From NCBI GenBank assembly GCA_026874595.1, contig CM049320.1:9365464-9429463 (forward strand): a DNA stretch of 64,000 nt, in the 5' to 3' direction. Below, in pieces: positions 12,701 through 24,290 of the stretch. Made by a program: the position numbers and the translations under genes. A model generated the notes under the pieces. That model was not told the DNA's origin and did no database searches. It saw nothing but the letters and a program-made list of their open reading frames with translations. This stretch comes from Sipunculus nudus. Taxonomy: Eukaryota > Annelida > Sipuncula > Golfingiida > Sipunculidae. Within the stretch, counting starts at the first letter, position 1; each line of letters opens with the position of its first letter.

Positions 12701-15100
12701 AACATCATAGTACTTCATCTAAACATGAAAAAAATGTTCAATACATACATTTACTTCAGTCTTGGAGTATTTTGTTAAGAATCCAACCAAAATTCATTTA
12801 TAAAAATGTAAATGGACTCTGACAATATCCCCAATTCTAGGTCAACATGGGAAAAAAGTATTGCAATGAATTACGAGCAGTAAATAAAACAAAAGGCAGT
12901 CTCTCATCCCAGTCTATTTATTTTTCAAAACAATATGTTCTAGGCATCGTTTTTATGGCTCGATGCAAGAGTTCTTATGTCCATTTACATAAGGGATAAT
13001 AAGCTGAAGAAGTACAATGCGCAAATATGTAGTTCCTTCAATACCTGTTGGAACATTTTTAAAATGAAATAAATTCATTGGTATATCTGTATTTTTTTTT
13101 TAATTCGACAAGGTTGAACATTTAAGGGCTTTTACTAGAGTCTATGTCAGAAAAATGCCTGCCTGTTACAGCCTCTGAAAACCGCGTGTTCGTACGCCCA
13201 GTTAATAAGTGTTCTTTCCGTGATCTGGTGAGATTTAATGGTCTTACACAGTCTATCAGAATTCGGGAAAGGCTTCTTCTAAAACAGGAATAGGAAAAGG
13301 CAGCTACACTGATATTCTAGTTTGGCATTAAACCTATTTGCAATATGACACCAATGTAGAGGTACATCCCTATTCAAATGTTTCCGAATGCGTTTTTTTT
13401 ATTTTTTCTAATGTATCAATGCCCCCTACATTGGATGATCATGAGCAAGGTTCAAAGTATCCAAGCGATAAGGCATGACTATTTGATGTACCGTTTTCCA
13501 TTTCTCACTTTCAGCGAGATAATCACGAGTCCATTTTCTGAATAGTAATCTGTATCCGTAATCTGTATAATAACATGTAGGACGTTCTTCAGATTGCTAT
13601 ACAAAACACGACTGATAAAATAGTTTTTTTTAATCTCTGAAACAGCATTTTGCATTCCAGCTATTTTTCCAGACAGGCTAAGTTGGTAACTGGAAGGTCT
13701 AGCATTCGCATCACTCGCTAATGAGTCACTGGAAATCTAACTAAGAGATACTATAAAGTCAGACTCCTTGTTTGAAGACACGGAAACTTCCTCGTTTTGA
13801 GGAACACTAATGTAAGAAAGCTTATATGATTGACCTACATTTATGAGCAATACGTCTACCACATGTAGACCTTACTCACGCTTCTCTTGGTCGACACTCT
13901 AATTTCTATGGGACATAAAGGTTTGTACTAAGTCTATGACAGCCTCTGCTTTTATACCATGGAAAGAAGCTCGAGTTGTAAAGCAGGCTGTAACAATACC
14001 CTTTAACTCCAATTTTATTAGCACCGCGTTCCATTGGGCACTTGGTTTATATAAAACCTGTGGCTCTACAGCTACTTTGTCTTCCGATAGGTCAATTCTA
14101 AAGGAAACCGAAATTGCCACTTACGGACAGGCTTTTTTCTTATCGCTACCGTTTTCTCATCTGACACAAGGGCCAATCAATGAAGCCCTTGTGTAACGGA
14201 ACTGTTACAGGGAGTAAACTCGAGGAGTACATCCCGGAGAAGTACATCTGCACCTGCGTTCGTGTCACAGGCAAAGAGAATAGTATAAACTAGTATTCTC
14301 AAAGAGACATCCCCTGTCATCATTAATGGTTTTAAATTATCTTGACTCTCAAGCTCATGGTTATGACCTGGGGAGAGTGGCTCACATAGCACTTGCGGCC
14401 TCTAACGCTGTGCATTTTGCATTTTAGCCTTTTAAGCCTCACAATGAACAATATCATTCCCCTCCTTTTTACAATAGAAACATGTCATCGGTCCTCACCA
14501 ACGAATCCCAGAATCTCTATTAACGGGAGAGTCCGGTTGATCTATACAGGGGGCTTGTAAATTGAAGACTCTAATGAAATGGCGGTACCAAGAGACAAAG
14601 GATTATCTATACGCGGACCTAGTCTTGAACTTTTGCGATCACTGTACTTTCTATACGTCACTTTGTGAGTTATGACATATTCATCTTTCAACTTGGTAGT
14701 CTCAACAAGAAACTCAACCAAACGTTCTTTAAGAAAACCTGACTGTCTTTGTGCAAATTGCGCGTAAATTCTTCCCAAATTCCAAATTTACTCTACTAAT
14801 TTAAACTTATCAAAACTGTTGTGTACCTGCAAGAAGCATACAATCTATCAAACAGGTATCCTTCTTTCTGGCCAATACAACCTCGATTTGATTTTCAGCC
14901 TTCTTAACTTGTCGCAATCTTAGTCTAGGGACCTGTGGTACCAACTCATTTGCATTCAGGACAGCATTTTTGACTATTTCATAATTTCTAAATTTTTAAT
15001 GATAACGCAAAACGTTGCAAAATTAAGGTCCATTGCTCTGTTGGTCATTTATCAGAGTCGGCGATCTTTTAAAATTTAGTGTAGTATTTTTAAACTCTCT
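12700..15100 (-). mobile_element. Gypsy (Gmr1-like) remnant: gag, zinc knuckle, protease, integrase
   Basis: Minus-strand reading, in order. Capsid pieces: YEIVKNAVLNANELVP near 14960, then FAQRQSGFLKERLVEF and LKDEYVITHKVTY at 14640-14778. A nucleocapsid knuckle CFYCKKEGNDIVHC near 14470 has the zinc-binding His replaced by Asn. Protease: DTNAGADVLLRDVL near 14250, where active elements have DTGASQ. Integrase: YGYRLLFRKW, KWKTVHQIVMP near 13500-13600, HDHPM near 13430, and PIPVLEEAFPEF followed by IDCV (first catalytic Asp) near 13250. MFQQVLKELHI is near 13040. Integrase follows the protease region directly with no RT between. That fits the Gmr1 gene order, although an RT deletion cannot be excluded. 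There are many stops and no LTRs. Confidence 0.8.
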
Positions 15101-15254
15101 TTTAAGAAAGGCTGGAAACGTCCAATTGGTACTAAGGCCCGCCAGATAACTGACAAGTAGCGCCCCCATTTTCATCTAGTTTTTCGCAAACTGTAAAGAT
15201 TTTTTTGGTGGATATAACCGCCTGCATTTTTAATGCTCTTTTATCTAATTATTA

Positions 15255-15597
15255 ATCTAAGTATATACATCTACAGAGTTCCATTTCGGTTTAGGACTGT
15301 GTCACAGCGAGGTATCACTCGTTTCCTAACATATTTTTTTTGTAACCTGATATCACCCAGATTTGGTGTCTACCGCACCTGTGGGTCTTGGGTGTGTAAT
15401 CATACCCATTGCTGGGTCATAACACCCGAGGAACCCCTAATAGACGCATTTTTTGTGGAAGATACACGGTTATGGTGCAGAGCCTTCCCATTAAGCCTGC
15501 AGAGCGCTCATGGGACGAACGTAAAATTCTGACCGCTTCGGGTGAGATTTAAACTCAGGACCTCCCGCCTTTGAGTCCTGTGCTGTACCCCAGATAA
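15255..15597 (-). mobile_element. tRNA-derived SINE
   Basis: On the minus strand the head near 15595-15540 reads GCACAGGACTCAAAGGCGGG and then GAGTTTAAATCTCACC, close to tRNA A- and B-box layout (B box GAGTTCGAATCTC in functional tRNAs). The body extends to about 15255. Its 3' section (GCACCTG/CACCCAG/CATCTACAGAG words) recurs at 39538-39662. An A tract lies at the 15598-15608 border. It is pol III-derived by structure, and the family is not named. Confidence 0.6.
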
Positions 15598-15609
15598 AAA
15601 AAAAAACGG

Positions 15610-17060
15610 CAAAGTTACTTGTTTTTCTTTTCTATTGCTGTGATTGTAATTGTTGGTTTTCTCTTCAAATTTGTAACTCTAACTTTAATTTTCAAACCCT
15701 AATTGAAACTACATTATTTTCTAACTATTATTTTCTACACACCACTTCTATTAGAACCATATTACTGGTTTTATTCTACCTCCTCCTTTGAGTCCTCAAA
15801 TGGTACTTTTCCAAATATCCTCTAATAAGGCTTTTCGAATATCTGGAACTTTAGAAGCGCATGCTATTCTTAAGAATTTTGCTACTTGTTCAAGTTTTTT
15901 TTTTCTAATATGATATATAGTCTTTCTATCTGAAGTTTAATTGTTCATTGAATGTTTTTTTTTGCATTTAATTGTGATTCCGACATTTTTCTGGTCACAT
16001 TTTGAATTTACATAAATGCACAAATATTAGCAAATTTTATTATGTACAAAATAATAACATCAAATGTCAAAATTACAAGAAAAGCTACAATGCCTTTTTT
16101 ATATTAATGATCGCCCAGTTGGTGTCATGAAACCGTCATTGGGCTCACGGATGTTAGGGTCTAGGGGAAAACATTTATCCAGTCTTCGGAAATATATACA
16201 CTCCAAAATAAAAAACATGGACAGTTTAACAGAATGATACGTGATTTAATTATTCAAACTAAAAACAAACGAAACCAGAGACGTGTGCTATAACAGGTTA
16301 ACATTAGATTATTTATGAAAAGTTTACATAACTGACCCCGCGTCCTTGCCTTTATTTCAGGTGCTGAGTGGTAGTAACGAATCTTCTTAAACATAAATCA
16401 TTACAAGCTTATGTGATAAGGGTAAACTAGGGAGCTAACTTACTTTAAACCTACGGTTTTATATTCATCCATGAATATTCAATTGTGGAAGTCTAGTGCT
16501 CTGAACTTCAATTACAGTTCCATGCGTCTATCGTTAATCATATGACAAATAATAAAACAAACAATGTATTCTATTTTATATTACTATAAATGAGAAGCCA
16601 AGGTAGCTATGAGTTGAAATGTTGTTTATATCAGAGATCTTCAAACCGAGTCCAGACAGAAACATAACATAAATGCCTCTGGCCAGATTTAGGTTTTCAT
16701 ATATTTAAATGTTACGCATAAACAGACTTAGGGCTTATGACACGACTTGACTTACATGACTTTAAAGGCTCAGGCGACAAAATATTCAGTACATTACAAG
16801 CTCTGTCCAGAAAAATGTTACGTGTAGGATATTAAAATTTTATTCTTCCTTTTAATAAATTTTCGGCTGTCAGACAAAACACCGTTATATACCTTCAAAT
16901 TTAGAAACAGTTACAGACGAAAATGTTTCTTCAGTACCGAAATAAAACATACAAGGCTATCAATAAGTGTCAATTGCACTGATGAGTTCTTAAACAATAC
17001 AAAAGCTGCATGTAGAAATGATCTACCATCAACAGTTTTTTTTTCCTTCTGTTTGTTTCA
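15610..17060. other. Non-coding stretch, no feature recognised
   Basis: AT-rich sequence without long frames, repeat arrays or transposon ends that I could identify. Confidence 0.35.
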
Positions 17061-17067
17061 CTTTCAG

Positions 17068-17152
17068 TGTAATTGAATTGTTTGAAAACAAATGGTATCG
17101 AGCGGGATCACAGCACATGGGCATCTCAGCTAAACCATGCAAAGTTTTGAAG
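17068..17152 (+). CDS. Isolated exon candidate of unknown gene
   Basis: An 85-nt open segment is flanked by a strong acceptor (TTTGTTTCACTTTCAG) and a strong donor (GTAAGAAT). After one base completing an upstream codon, it reads 28 codons without a stop: VIELFENKWYRAGSQHMG, then ISAKPCKVLK. I do not recognise the family. Neighbouring exons could not be found within several kilobases, so this may be a chance arrangement or part of a long-intron gene. Codon composition is less AT-rich than the flanks. Confidence 0.3.
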
Positions 17153-18340
17153 GTAAGAATTACTATGTTGTATTAATTTGTATTATATTTGACTGGTAAC
17201 CAGTGCAGTATATTAAGCACAGGCGAGATGTGATCAAATTCAGATACACTCTTGCCTCTTCATTTGCCCCTTGTTCTTTGGCCCACCACGCACCAATGAC
17301 AAAGTACCGATTTCCTCACTACTTATTTACTTCGTTCATTTTTTAGCCATCTGCCATATCCACCATCCACCAGGTGTTTTTTTTTTACCCAAATGAGACA
17401 CATTCCCTTGCATTTAGGCCAACTTCTTGATTTCAATTTAAGACAAATGGGGTATATTTCATCTAGCCGCGGTGTTATCGTTTGAGCTCAGCTGACCTGA
17501 CCAAGCTTATGGATCAAGTACCCGGTGCCTCTGATTAATTAATGACTTAACACCCTTAATTTTTTTGAAGACAGTTGTCATTAGCCGAGTGACCGGTGTT
17601 GATTACATACCTAGAGATGCATAGATAAGGGTAATTTAATTAGGTAAACCAGGTGAGTAGATTCGACATTGCATATCAAGTGTCCTGCCGAGTATTAGAG
17701 TTGTTGCAATTTTTTAATTTACATTTTGGTAAATATGTGTTATTTAGTATAATAATATTCAAGTGCAGTCTTCTTTGCATCAACTGTTATGTAATTCCTA
17801 ATCTGCTTAATATTGATAGGACTACGAGAGCACTGCTACATGTAGCATTAATTTGTTTGTTCATACACATATTTACGTCCAGTTAAAAAACCCTATATAA
17901 AGTGCCTTCGTTGAAGATTTTATTATATCCTCTCCTAATACGATCTAAATTAACTTTGACTAGTTGCTGTATGGTGCATATCACTGTAAAATCTGTCCGT
18001 TATGAAGTACATTCCAGAGGGAAAAGATTTAACAGTTGATAGCTATTGCTTTTTGGAATGATGTCGCCTAGTTGTAAAACCGTTAGGATTCCTGTTGAAG
18101 GGTATAGGTTCAAACATGAAAAAACCTGCAATCAAGAAATTTTATCAGTCTAGTTTATGTGACTAGAGCCACACTTTTGCTGTCATACTAAATAGGGTAT
18201 TTACTAGAAACAAAATATTCTCAACAATTTGTGTTCCTCCATTATATATACTTTGTTCAAATAGTGTTCTAGTTGACCAATTCCAGGTTAACGATCATAG
18301 GAGTTATTTATCAACCCCCTCTCTTTAAACAAGTTTTTTT
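17153..18340. other. Non-coding stretch, no feature recognised
   Basis: A donor-like CAGGTGAGT occurs near 17650 but is preceded by stops in all frames. Nothing else stands out. Confidence 0.3.
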
Positions 18341-18759
18341 TTAATTGATGTTTGCACGCCCTTGGAAGTATTCACTTGGTGCAACACAGTCTTGATCCCT
18401 ATTCCACCATTTATCTAAGTGTTCATAGGTTTTATGGAAATGTACCTTGTGTGCAAAAATTCACAAAGGTAACATATAGGGTGAGTATTGGTGTCTATTT
18501 TGTAATATTGTTTCCATTCGAAGTACTGGTTTTACAATGTTGCAATCGAATCCAGTTTTCTTAAATATGCTGCTAATTCAGAAGGGGATCTGTAATCCCT
18601 GATATCGATGAACGAGTGATGGGGTAGGTATTTCTTGTAATCAAGTCCACCTAAAACTATAGGCACCACGTTAAGCCCCAGTACACGCCACAATTTCTCT
18701 GTAGCATAATCCTTACAAATACTGATCTCGAAGGACAGGTAAAATTTATAGTTTAACAA
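18341..18759 (-). pseudogene. Alpha-1,3-fucosyltransferase (GT10) C-terminal pseudogene
   Basis: GT10 enzymes are Golgi type II membrane proteins that move fucose from GDP-fucose to N-acetylglucosamine or related acceptors. The minus-strand translation gives the diagnostic GT10 block: YKFYLSFEISICKDYATEKL, then VVPIVLGGLDYKKYLP, HSFIDIRDYRSPSELAAYL. It continues past an in-frame TAA at a normally Tyr position (near 18532) into NQYFEWKQYYKIDTN and CYLCEFL. A one-base frameshift near 18435 leads into YEHLDKWWNRDQDC and a final TAA at 18341-18343 followed by an A run. The 5' side ends abruptly at 18759 without a splice acceptor and with a stop just upstream, so the N-terminal stem and membrane segment are absent. 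Two lesions plus truncation indicate a dead copy. The A run at the 3' edge hints at retrotransposition but is short. Confidence 0.8.
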
Positions 18760-19182
18760 AAATTATATGTATTTATGAATTATGTTTGTCATATTGTGAA
18801 CTCACCAATGCTTTATATCCTATCTAATTTTGTTATGAGGTAATGACATCATTTACCCGATGATTCCCTCACTTATTACATTAAGGCAACCAGTAGTGTC
18901 ATATTACCAGGTATGTATTATAATACCTAATACCAGGTATATATTGTAACGGGTGGCTGATATGTTTGAGCAATTTATTTGTATTTGTTCGAAAAAACAA
19001 TAAAACTTGAAAGAAATCAAATGAATATATATTTAATGAAAAGCAATGTTGTCCAGGTGTATATATTAAATATACTGTCAGGCTGTACATATTAACAGTG
19101 CATGGAAACTGATGTTTTCAGATCCTTTGTCATGTCAAGTTGAATAAACAGGATAATTAACCATGCAATATCATTACTCATT
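18760..19182. other. Non-coding stretch
   Basis: There is no frame continuing the fucosyltransferase upstream. ATTACCAGGTATGTATTATAA and a near repeat occur at about 18903-18945. Nothing else is seen. Confidence 0.35.
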
Positions 19183-20319
19183 TCAATTAAACCCAGAAGG
19201 TCATGCTGACACCTCACCAATACAATACAACCAAGAAAATCTGTATGTCACCTCACCATGAAAATACAACCTAGAAATTATGTCTGACTTCTCCCCATTA
19301 CAATACAACCGAAAAAGTCTGGTTCATTCCTTACCCTTACACTTCAAACTAGAAGGTCAGGCTGACTCCTCACGGTGAAAATACAAGCCAGACGTCTGCT
19401 TGTCTCTTCATCTTTACAATACAACCCAAACAGTCTGGCTGACTCATAAACATTGCGATGCAGCCCAGAAAGCCTGGCTGACTCCACACCATGGAAATAA
19501 AACCCAGAGAGTTTTGCTGACTCCTCACCATTACAATACAAGCCAACAATCTGGCAGACTCCTCAACATTACGATGCAACGCAGAAAGTCAGACTGACCC
19601 CTCACCATTACAGTATAACCCACAGTCTGTCTGACTCCTCACCCTTACAATACAACCCATAAAGTCTGGACGAAACCTCACCATTATAATACAACCCAGA
19701 TAGTCTGACTAACACCTTACGATAACAATTATTAGTTTATTTATTTTATTTACATAATATTCATGAAGAGAAAAAAAACACTTGGCTAAAATTAAACTGG
19801 TTTACCTTAGTGTCAGATACCAATACGGTACTTTTGAGTAAAACATCACCATTACAATACACCGAAGAAAGTCTGGCTGATTCCGCACGATTACTATACA
19901 ACCCAGAAAGTCTGACTGACTCCCCACCATGAAAATACAAACCAGAAGGACTGGCTAACTCTCCACCTTAACAATACAACCCAGAAAGTTTGGCCGACTC
20001 CTCAGCATTACAATAGAGCCCAGAAAGTCTGGTTGACTCCTCAGGATTACAATACCAACTAGAAGGTCTGCCTGAATCCTCACCATAAAAATCCAACCCA
20101 GATTTCTCCTTGACTCCTATCCCTTGCAATAAAACCCAGAAAGCCAGGCTGACTTCTCACCATTAAAATACAACGCAGAGCGTCTGGCTGATTCCCATTG
20201 ATTAAAATACAAGCCTCACAGAAAATCTGTGCTGATTCCTTACCATTACAATACAGCCCAGAGAGGATGGCTACCTTTACAATACAACCCAGAAAGTCTG
20301 GCTGACTCTTTACCAATAC
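19183..20319. repeat. Minisatellite, 39-bp unit, about 26 copies
   Basis: The unit is approximately AATACAACCCAGAAAGTCTG followed by GCTGACTCCTCACCATTAC. I count about 14 units up to 19725 and 12 from about 19845 to 20319. The two blocks are separated by about 120 bp of unrelated AT-rich sequence containing TTATTTATTTTATTTAC. Most units are 37-39 bp and individually diverged. The period of 13 codons makes overlapping open frames on both strands (for example 19344-19541 and 20080-20394 minus) that echo a 13-residue phrase. These frames are products of the repeat and not evidence of a gene. Confidence 0.9.
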
Positions 20320-21129
20320 AACTCCTGTCTTTGTATCACTGGCAAGAAATACAGTTTTTTTACTGCTATTCCTAATGCTAATACCAAATCCCAAAAGCGT
20401 GCAATATTATTGTTTTTTTTCTGGAACTCCTGCCATTGTGTGATGTGTTTACACAATTTTGCATGTAACAAACTAGGTTCATGGAACGCGGGAATATTTT
20501 ACCTAAATGACCCGCGTGACAATAAGGTAGTTAACCGAAGAGCATCCATTGTGTCCAAGAGACAAAAAGTATAAGAAAAATTCCCATCATCTTGACGAAA
20601 AGGAGACCTATGTACACAATTTTTATTTTTTTATCAGCAAAACATTTAAGAAATGTAATCTTAACCTTCATAGCATTACAGTTTAATATCAAATAATATG
20701 TATATTTACCTGTACTTGTAACTGCTCAGGATTCATTAGGTTAAATCGGCAGTACTGATTAATCAAATTTGTTGTACTTTAAAACACTATAATATTCCTC
20801 ACGTCCAACGAAACTGTAGATATATATTTATTATTTCATGTTTATGTTTTCATTTTATGGGAAATCCTTTGACAAGAGACAAGAGCTATGCAGGACCTCG
20901 AGATTATACTAGTGTGTCTAACGAAATATCAGAATACATGCTGAATAAGCTATAATTCCTCAAATGTACCTTGTTTGTGAAAGTCTCATCCGGCAGTGGC
21001 AGAACGTAGAGGTTCATCTATTGTTCAATACTATATCCTCTACATACGGAATATACAACTGTTATTCCTAATTAATTAAATTAATTAAAAATTAATATGT
21101 GACTTCTTCTGGTCAATGAGTGATATCAA
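20320..21129. other. Non-coding stretch
   Basis: No gene was recognised. A donor-like site on the minus strand near 20710 follows an 18-codon open stretch, which is too little to call an exon. Confidence 0.3.

Positions 21130-21192
<63 letters not shown>
21130..21192. repeat. (AT)n microsatellite
   Basis: About 30 nearly perfect AT dinucleotides with one AAA interruption at the left edge. Confidence 0.98.
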
Positions 21193-21197
<5 letters not shown>

Positions 21198-21599
21198 TGT
21201 TCTAATGTGAGACCGACCAGGAGTGGTAAGTCAAACAGATTGAGAGACTCTGAAAACTCATTATACTTAATAAAGTAGTTACATTTAAAATAGGAAAAAC
21301 ATACAAACGAGACAAAAACAATATTAACTCAATTCGGATGATGTTAGGCATTGCATATAACTCAGGATCAACTTTCTTGATATTGCAAACCTCCCGCATA
21401 AGCCATGGAAATGTTTCTTTTGGGTAGAATTAGTTAGGTTCAGTTAGCTACATAAAGACCATAAGTTTATAAAAGACAAAGAGAGGTTGTAATTTTGTGC
21501 CCTTATCATTTGATATAAAATTATCAAGTGTTGATGACTCACCTGATCTGCCGACCCTGCACCCCTTGTCGCAAGAGTTTTGCTACGGCAAAATAAATG

Positions 21600-21602
<3 letters not shown>

Positions 21603-21648
<46 letters not shown>

Positions 21649-21658
21649 ATGTGTGTAT
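21603..21658. repeat. (AT)n(GT)n compound microsatellite
   Basis: About 16 AT units run into about 9 GT units with two TAT interruptions. Confidence 0.97.
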
Positions 21659-22884
21659 AGCATTGAATAGCTTAACAGAATAATAATATTGAAATTCACC
21701 GATAAGAGATCTCATCGATGACTATTGCTGCCTTCTAATGATCAACTGTACGATTGTCGGCCACTTCCTTGTTGTGTGTCTTTATTGAGTAGTATCATAA
21801 AATGCGATACAATCGGTTAAATTGCGTAGGGACGCTTTGATATCAATGTTATGGACATTGCGATCTTTATTGCTCTGCATTAGATAAATATCTTGACAAG
21901 ATCTTTGCCAGGACATATTGGTAAAAGGTAATATAGTGCTTGGTGCTCAGATAAATGCCATGGTTACACCAACATATTAGAAAGAGAAAAAGCCTTTAAC
22001 GTCAACGTAATAATTAAATCTTGAATAACAATTGAAAATATTTTTTTTTCCAAGTTTCACGATGACCAAGTCGCCAAGATTTCAGTGTCTTACCCGCCAA
22101 CCCTGTATATACGCAAAATTTAATAATTAAAACTGAACCTTTTAGTACTTTTATTGTCAACAAAATACATTCTCTATTTATACTGTTTTTAAGTCTATTT
22201 TTACTGTTTCAACGAATTTTACGGATAAAAGGATATCGGTCAGGGTCTGTATGATAAAATGGACCGACAGATCGGTATATTTCAAGATGTGCTGCTTGAA
22301 TACAACAAAGGAGCAGGCAATAGAACCGGATGTACTAAGCTAAAATATTTTTTTCGGAATTAATTGGGAGCGTTTGGTTTTGCAGATAATATTAAGATTA
22401 GGTGGTTCAAGTCAGACCCTTCTTCAAATCATTTAGATTCCAGAGACCATAACAGCTATTAAAGTTAAATGCAAAACATTACCCGATCATTTGTGTATTA
22501 GCAATAAATTCTGTAAAGAACTATGTAAAACGTGGATGGCAAGGACGCATTGAAATGTGCCGTCAGGGCTTCGCTTCCGCTCCACAGGAAAATATTGAGG
22601 CCCATCATGCTCCTCATCCAAACTCACAAAAAGAATAACATCCTTACACCAACTCTCACAACCTCCATCACATTTTCCTCCCCCTTCTCAACGGTTTTGA
22701 GCGTTCTGTAATCCCCCGTTAATCATGATTTTCAGTTATATATATGTGACATAAAATATGATAAGTGACTTCCATTCACACGAAACATTCACAGAAAGAT
22801 TCCATTTTAACACACAATAATAATACGAATGCCTAAAATAATGGGAGGGAGCAAAAACATGGACTCGAATGAACATGGCTGAAT
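21659..22884. other. Non-coding stretch
   Basis: No coding, RNA or transposon feature was recognised in this AT-rich interval. Confidence 0.35.
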
Positions 22885-23110
22885 GCTGAAATAATAGGGC
22901 CTGGGCAGTCGTGGGGACAAACGCTTGGCTCTCTCCGCTGGCGACCCGGGTTCGATCCCCGGCGTGCTGAGAGTGGGTTGTAGTAGTCCAAGGCCAGCGG
23001 TCTTCTCCGGGTTCCCTGGTTTCCTCCACCTATACCGAACGCCGAAATCTGAGCCATGGAGAGTGCCGTGATTAGTTATAACAACTATTTGTACAATCCA
23101 TGTAAAATAA
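22885..23110 (+). mobile_element. tRNA-derived SINE with perfect B box
   Basis: GGGTTCGATCCCC at about 22950 is a perfect tRNA B box, and GGGCAGTCGTGGG about 50 bp upstream is a diverged A box. The body that follows contains CTCCGGGTTCCC and GGTTTCCTCC, a central phrase seen in many marine-animal SINEs. The tail ends in AT-rich sequence near 23100. The tRNA part is not foldable into a full cloverleaf, so I treat it as a SINE and not a tRNA gene. Confidence 0.75.
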
Positions 23111-23779
23111 ATAAGTTCATATTTAAAATAATTAAAGTAGAGGTTATCCTAATGTAATTATCTATTTCGGTTGAAAAGACCATCCTTGATTAAAATATTG
23201 AAACTTTTTGCAATATATATATGGACCAGCACTTTATAATCTAGGCATTTAAGAATGATATTTTTTGCGATAAAGTACCATTGTTTACATGCATGTGGTA
23301 CCTTCTAGTTAATCACTTGACACTTCTATCATAAAAAAACCAAAACCACATAATATTAGCCTGCTCATGATAACATTAAAAAAATTGCCACCCCGGGTGG
23401 TACCGGTGACCCCCTCTGCCTGATTGCCTTAATAGCAGTTATATAGGAAATAAGGCACATATATGTGATTTTTTTAAAATTAACCAATAGACCTATTTAA
23501 AAAAAATTATCGGGCCTTCAGTCACCCGGAGACCTATCCATCCATTAACTGGTGCGGAACTTAAAAGATTCCTGAAATCCACATCAGATGAGTCTTCCCT
23601 CTCCAGGCCCCAAAAGTTATATGCAGTCTAATGTTTAATACCAGATAGAGAAGGATGCATGGGGCTTTTGACCCCTATATGTGAGGCCTCAGGAAAAAAA
23701 GAGATGTGTGCATACTTGAGCTTCATATTCCAGCCCCTACTCACCGCTATTGTCATAATCTACAAACTTTACCATTAGA
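23111..23779. other. Non-coding stretch
   Basis: Contains a palindromic CCACCCCGGGTGG near 23391 and a region resembling the start of the following CT/ATT-rich minisatellite. No gene is seen. Confidence 0.35.
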
Positions 23780-23941
23780 CCTCTACCCCTGCAGTCCTAT
23801 TATTATCATTTTGATTATTTATAATATGACTTTTATTATTATCATGGGGCCTCTTAGACTCCCTCCAGTCCTATCTTATTATAAAAATGGGGTTCAAGTC
23901 TCCAGTTTATCATAATTATCATGGTATCAGGACCTCCAGTG

Positions 23942-23942
23942 A

Positions 23943-23986
<44 letters not shown>

Positions 23987-24010
23987 TATTATTATTATCA
24001 TTATTATTAT
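23942..24010. repeat. (ATT)n microsatellite
   Basis: About 22 ATT triplets with one lost base and a CATT near the end. Confidence 0.97.
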
Positions 24011-24159
24011 TAATATTCTTATTAATATAATAATAATTATTCTAAGTGTCCAGGCATAAAAAAATGCTGCGAGGATTCCGATAGGCTACACAAGACAATG
24101 TTGGCTGCCTAGACTTTTTACATTCTTGAAGCTTATACAATGCCATAAACTGGTACTAC

Positions 24160-24290
24160 AAGCACTTGTATCGTCCAGTTATAAACGCAGTTTTTACTCA
24201 TCTGTCTGTCATTTATGGAAGGCCTAGTGATTACACAGATCTTACTTCTTTCATCGTCTTTACTTGTTAATTTATATTTTGATATAACAA
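24160..24290 (+). repeat. Dispersed repeat, direct copy at 58865-59000
   Basis: TACAAGCACTTGTATC, CCAGTTA, TGTCTATCATTTA-like, GATCTTA and TTATATTTTGA words recur in the same order at 58865-59000, with about three-quarters identity by eye. Confidence 0.6.

Noticed and set aside
19183-20319. Regular 39-bp repeats considered as a CRISPR array
   Set aside because: Units are contiguous and diverged with no unique spacers, and the context is a eukaryotic genome. It is a minisatellite.
20711-20785. Exon-like minus-strand segment ending CAG|GTAAAT
   Set aside because: Only about 18-22 codons, a weak acceptor, and no homology.
21541-21590. Exon-like minus-strand segment ending CAG|GTGAGT
   Set aside because: The donor is good, but the open segment is under 20 codons and has no partner exon.
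22930-22990. tRNA gene
   Set aside because: The B box is perfect but the A box is spaced wrongly and no cloverleaf forms. The following SINE-type body explains it.
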